Shown one piece after another: positions 5,379 through 8,058 of a stretch of DNA of 8,058 bases; positions within the stretch are counted from its first letter, which is position 1, and each line of letters begins with the position of its first letter. Made by a program: the position numbers and the translations under genes. The stretch comes from Deltaproteobacteria bacterium (lineage in GTDB: Bacteria; Desulfobacterota; Desulfarculia; Adiutricales; Adiutricaceae). The notes beneath the pieces are model-generated. The model was not told the DNA's origin and searched no databases. It saw only the letters and a list, made by a program, of their open reading frames with translations. The DNA lies in the NCBI GenBank assembly GCA_031279155.1, contig JAITJB010000106.1, positions 1 to 8,058 of the forward strand, in the 5' to 3' direction.

Positions 5379-6704
5379 TTACTCAGAGCGCTCTTTGGTC
5401 TTTCGGGCTAAAGACTTGCGCCTAGCTTCCATAAACTCTTTAATAGCTTTCTCACGTCCTCTATCGGTAGGCTGGTAGTATATTCGGCCAGAAAGTTCTG
5501 GTGGCAGGTGTTCTTGAGCTACCAAGGCGTCCTCGTGGTCGTGGGCGTATTGGTAGCCGCGCCCATAGCCGAGATCTTTCATGAGTTTGGTGGGGGCGTT
5601 TCGAATGTGATGGGGGACGGGCAGGGGGCCGTATTTTTTGGCGTCGGCGACCGCTTGGTTGAAAGCTTTGTAGACGGCGTTAGACTTGGGGGCGCAGGCC
5701 AAATGGACGGCTAAGTGAGCTAAAGCCAGCTCGCCTTCAGGGGAGCCCAAAAGTCGGTAGGAGTCCAAAGCGGAAACGCCTAGCATCAGTGAGAGGGGAT
5801 CGGCTAAGCCGACATCTTCGGAAGCAAACCTTATCATGCGCCGCAAAAGAAAGACCGGATCTTCCCCGCCTTCGAGCATTCTAGCCAGCCAGTAGAGGGC
5901 CCCGTCGGGGTCGCTATCGCGGAGCGACTTGTGAAGGGCGCTGATTAAGTTGTAGTGCTCTTCGCCGCCCTTGTCGTAGCGCCAGGCTTTTCTCTGGATA
6001 GATTCCTCAATGGTATTAACCAAAATTAATCTCTCTCCATCGGCCTCTGGCTTAGCCAGGGTGGCGGCCAGTTCTAGGGCGTTTAAAAGCGATCTAGCGT
6101 CGCCGCCAGAGCTCTGAATCAAAAGATCCAGGGCCTTGGGTTCGATGGAGGCCTTAAGGATTCCTAAGCCCTGCTCGCAGTCAGTTAAGGCCCTCTCAAC
6201 CAGAGCTTCTAAGTCATTTATGGTTAAGGGCTCTAAAACCAGCACGCGGGTTCTCGAGAGGAGGGCGGAGATGATTTCAAAGGAGGGGTTTTCAGTGGTG
6301 GCCCCGATGAGAGTTATCAGGCCACTCTCCACGTGGGGCAGAAAGGCGTCTTGTTGAGCTTTATTGAAGCGGTGGATCTCATCGACAAATAAAACCGTGG
6401 GTTTACTTAAAGCTTGGCGGCTTTTTTTGGCCTTCTCAACGACCTCTCTTACGTCTTTAATGCCCGATAGGACGGCGGAAAACTCCACGTAATCAGCTTC
6501 GGCCTTTTGGGTTAAAAGTCTGGCCAAACTGGTTTTACCCGTCCCCGGCGGACCCCAAAGGATGAGAGAAGCTATGCGCCCTTGTTCGTAGAGAAGTCTT
6601 AAGAGCTTACCAGGGCCTAGAAGGTGCTTTTGGCCTATGTACTCATCGAGATTTCGGGGTCTTAGTCTCTGAGCCAAGGGCTCAAAGAAGTTGGTCCCGT
6701 TCAT
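5379..6704 (-). CDS. rarA: Replication-associated recombination protein A (AAA+ ATPase RarA/MgsA)
   Basis: 441 residues, the normal length of the family. RarA is a cytoplasmic clamp-loader-like AAA+ ATPase that acts at stalled or gapped replication forks, together with single-strand binding protein and RecA functions. Visible motifs in order: the N-terminal 'PLAQRLRPRNLDEYIGQ' signature (9-25), Walker A GPPGTGKT (51-58), Walker B 'LFVDEIHRFNK' (105-115), sensor 1 'GATTENPS' (134-141), an arginine-finger segment 'LLSRTR' (148-153), and sensor 2 'GGDARSLLN' (200-208). The C-terminal oligomerisation domain carries 'HKSLRDSDPDGALYWLARM' and ends with the conserved 'GYGRGYQYAHD'. The start is supported by a G-rich Shine-Dalgarno (GGGGGGTGA) just before the ATG. 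It overlaps the end of coaE by 23 bases, which suggests translational coupling in one operon. No missing key residues. Confidence 0.96.
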   Translation of the reverse strand: MNGTNFFEPLAQRLRPRNLDEYIGQKHLLGPGKLLRLLYEQGRIASLILWGPPGTGKTSLARLLTQKAEADYVEFSAVLSGIKDVREVVEKAKKSRQALSKPTVLFVDEIHRFNKAQQDAFLPHVESGLITLIGATTENPSFEIISALLSRTRVLVLEPLTINDLEALVERALTDCEQGLGILKASIEPKALDLLIQSSGGDARSLLNALELAATLAKPEADGERLILVNTIEESIQRKAWRYDKGGEEHYNLISALHKSLRDSDPDGALYWLARMLEGGEDPVFLLRRMIRFASEDVGLADPLSLMLGVSALDSYRLLGSPEGELALAHLAVHLACAPKSNAVYKAFNQAVADAKKYGPLPVPHHIRNAPTKLMKDLGYGRGYQYAHDHEDALVAQEHLPPELSGRIYYQPTDRGREKAIKEFMEARRKSLARKTKERSE

Positions 6705-7410
6705 GGGTCACCCCCCAACTGGTCGTTAGAAAATCCCAAAGCCGCTTGGTGTTGTAAATTAATCGGGGGAGATCGTTGTCATTATCTACGATAAGATCGG
6801 CTCGCCTTAATTTTTCCATGATAGGCATCTGGGCTTTTATGCGCCTTCGGACTTCCCAGCGGCTAAGCTCAGGGTTACGGGCTTTAAGGCGCTTAAACTG
6901 CGTTTCGGGTTTAGCGAAGCTTAAAATGACTGGACTAAAAAGAGAGTTTAAGGCGGCCTCGTACAAAAGAGGCGTTTCGATGATGGTCAGCCGGCTTTGG
7001 GGGAGCTTTTGTAGTTCATCGAGCATAATGCTCCAGGCTATAGGGTGGACGATATCTTCAAGTAAGCGCCGCAGGCGCTGGTCTTTAAAGATTAGCCGGC
7101 CAATATACTGGCGGTTTAGATCGTTATCTTCAATCGCTTTAGGCCCGAAGAGTTCCAAAACCGCATTAAAGCCCGCCGTGTTTGGCGCTATAGCCTGTCT
7201 TGAAAAGACATCAAAATCTAGTCGCCTGGCTCCGAAGGCGGATAACAATTCAGCTACCGATGATTTACCGGTGGCAATTCCCCCGGTCAAGGCGGCCACA
7301 ACCTGACCGGGTTTTGATTTTAGTAAGCCCAAAGGATCGACCGCCCATGGCGGCGGCGGGGCGTCCGGCTCTCTGGGGACTAACTTGGGCCGGGTGGGGG
7401 TAGAGGGCAT
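6682..7410 (-). CDS. coaE: Dephospho-CoA kinase
   Basis: 242 residues. It catalyses the last step of coenzyme A synthesis, ATP-dependent phosphorylation of the 3'-hydroxyl of dephospho-CoA's ribose, in the cytoplasm. Seen in order: P-loop 'LTGGIATGKSS' (41-51), 'LDFDVFSRQAI' with Asp65 and Asp67 for substrate and metal (64-74), the 'HP' motif (122-123) after 'LLEDIV', 'ETPLLYEA' (145-152), 'RRIKAQMP' (189-196) and the C-terminal 'ADLIVDND' (204-211). The family is usually about 200 residues. Here a Pro-rich, low-complexity N-terminal extension of about 35 residues precedes the P-loop. The ATG at 7408-7410 has a strong GGGAGG ribosome binding site 7 bases upstream, so the extension is probably real. 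An internal GTG (residue 38) has a much poorer site. It lies 66 bases after the HAD phosphatase gene and overlaps rarA. Confidence 0.95.
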   Translation of the reverse strand: MPSTPTRPKLVPREPDAPPPPWAVDPLGLLKSKPGQVVAALTGGIATGKSSVAELLSAFGARRLDFDVFSRQAIAPNTAGFNAVLELFGPKAIEDNDLNRQYIGRLIFKDQRLRRLLEDIVHPIAWSIMLDELQKLPQSRLTIIETPLLYEAALNSLFSPVILSFAKPETQFKRLKARNPELSRWEVRRRIKAQMPIMEKLRRADLIVDNDNDLPRLIYNTKRLWDFLTTSWGVTHERDQLL

Positions 7411-7424
7411 ATTTTGCCTCCCAA
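7402..7424 (-). promoter_or_regulatory. Strong ribosome binding site deciding the coaE start
   Basis: On the minus strand, GGGAGG (plus-strand CCTCCC near 7418-7423) stands 7 bases before the ATG at 7410-7408. This favours the long CoaE form with its proline-rich N-terminus over shorter internal starts. Confidence 0.65.
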
Positions 7425-7476
7425 AAAGGCGAGTAAAGACGGGGTCTGGCTTTTGAATCGATTCTTTTAAATCGTC

Positions 7477-8058
7477 CTAGCTAATGGCGTCTAGGTAATC
7501 TAGTAAGCCCAAAGGGCCAGCTAAAATAGCCGATGCTCCGGCCTTTAATAGCTCGGACGCTGGTCTAAAGCCCCAAGCCGCTCCCAAGGGGAGGAGACCG
7601 GCGTTTTTGGCTGTTAACATATCAACCGCGCTATCGCCTACGTAAAGGGTTTGCTCAGCCGTAGCCCCTAAGGCTTTGGTTAGAGCTAAAGCTCCGGTGG
7701 GATCTGGCTTAAGAGGTATGTCGGGGAGGGCCCCGCGAACGACCTTAAAGATGTTGGGAAAAAAATGACTGACAATTATTTGGGTGTTCTCATCGTCTTT
7801 GTTAGATAGCACCCCAAGAGCTAGACCGCGCTCGGATAAGGCGCTCAGAAGTTTTGTTACGCCAGGGTAGGGAAGAGTTTTATCTAGCTGCCTGGCCTGA
7901 TACTCTTCTTTAAATTCCCGCTTAAGCTTGTCAGTCGGGGCTAAGCCGCCTGCGCCCTTCTCTATTAGGTTGGTTATGCCATTACCTATCATTAATCTTA
8001 CGGCTTCTAGATCATGGGTTTTTAGGCCCCAGCGGGCCAGGACAGCGTTTAAGCTATC
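7477..8058 (-). CDS. gph: HAD-family phosphatase, phosphoglycolate phosphatase-like, 5' partial
   Basis: The frame runs from the right window edge to a TAG at 7479-7477, with 193 residues visible. The ATG at 7992 is internal: the 22 codons before it are open and encode 'DSLNAVLARWGLKTHDLEAV', which matches the cap region that precedes 'MIGNGI' in Gph proteins. About 25-30 residues, including the nucleophile motif DxDGT, lie outside the window. HAD motif II is 'VLSNKDD' (visible residues 83-89), motif III is the lysine of 'LKPDPTGAL' (116-124) and motif IV is 'YVGDSAVDM' (139-147). The likely reaction is hydrolysis of 2-phosphoglycolate, a by-product of DNA repair and oxygen damage, but HAD substrate range cannot be settled from this part. 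It is the first of three co-directional genes (then coaE, rarA). Confidence 0.85.
   Translation of the reverse strand, partial: DSLNAVLARWGLKTHDLEAVRLMIGNGITNLIEKGAGGLAPTDKLKREFKEEYQARQLDKTLPYPGVTKLLSALSERGLALGVLSNKDDENTQIIVSHFFPNIFKVVRGALPDIPLKPDPTGALALTKALGATAEQTLYVGDSAVDMLTAKNAGLLPLGAAWGFRPASELLKAGASAILAGPLGLLDYLDAIS

Noticed and set aside
6776..7306. Plus-strand open frame of 176 codons opposite coaE
   Set aside because: It lies wholly antisense to a clear coaE gene, and its translation shows no recognisable pattern.
7455..7464. GAATCGATTC palindrome upstream of coaE
   Set aside because: Only 10 bp, not extended by further pairing, and in a short intra-operon gap. Such palindromes are expected by chance and nothing else marks it as an operator.
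7990..7992. ATG as the start of the HAD phosphatase
   Set aside because: Starting here would omit the HAD nucleophile motif and part of the cap domain, and the upstream 22 codons are open and family-like.

Overview
The window looks like a piece of chromosome from an anaerobic bacterium. The main clue is a CooS-type (Ni,Fe-carbon monoxide dehydrogenase family) protein. The housekeeping genes are of moderate GC content. The gene content and the style of the WD40-type protein fit Desulfobacterota/Deltaproteobacteria or a similar anaerobic lineage, but this taxonomic guess is weak because there is no rRNA or other marker gene.

Layout. (1) Positions 2-2377, plus strand: the 3' part of a large, AT-rich gene for a WD40-like beta-propeller protein. 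It is open to the left window edge. (2) Positions 2378-2886: a 509-bp non-coding region with a near-consensus sigma70 promoter (TTGCTT-N17-TATAAT, 2465-2493), several 12-bp tandem repeats, and two identical 58-bp copies of a terminator-like element (2588-2645 and 2713-2770), all before the start of the next gene. (3) Positions 2887-5061, plus strand: a 724-residue CooS-family protein. (4) Positions 5062-5378: a non-coding convergent region with about thirteen 8-bp tandem units, a degenerate 9-bp repeat and a strong hairpin with at least 12 perfect base pairs. (5) Positions 5379-8058, minus strand: a likely operon of a phosphoglycolate-phosphatase-like HAD hydrolase (5' end beyond the window), coaE (dephospho-CoA kinase) and rarA (AAA+ replication/recombination factor). 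The coaE and rarA frames overlap by 23 bases.

The most notable result concerns the CooS protein. It keeps the cysteines for clusters B and D and four of the cluster C cysteines. However, against Carboxydothermus hydrogenoformans CODH II (reference sequence recalled from memory), the cluster C ligand His261 is Gln352, the ligand Cys295 is Ala388, and the catalytic Lys563 is Gln652. It also has an extra N-terminal segment of about 85-90 residues: a helix-like stretch followed by a Lys/Glu/Pro/Ala-rich linker. No cooC, cooF, acs or hydrogenase gene lies beside it. It is therefore better described as a deviant CODH-fold protein, probably with an altered Fe-S active-site cluster as reported for CooS-V of C. 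hydrogenoformans, than as a working CO dehydrogenase. Its long leader with a duplicated terminator-like element suggests conditional expression, for example attenuation, or a short RNA made upstream.

The minus-strand genes are ordinary housekeeping functions (2-phosphoglycolate removal, the last step of CoA synthesis, replication-fork maintenance) and show no obvious functional link to the CooS-like protein.
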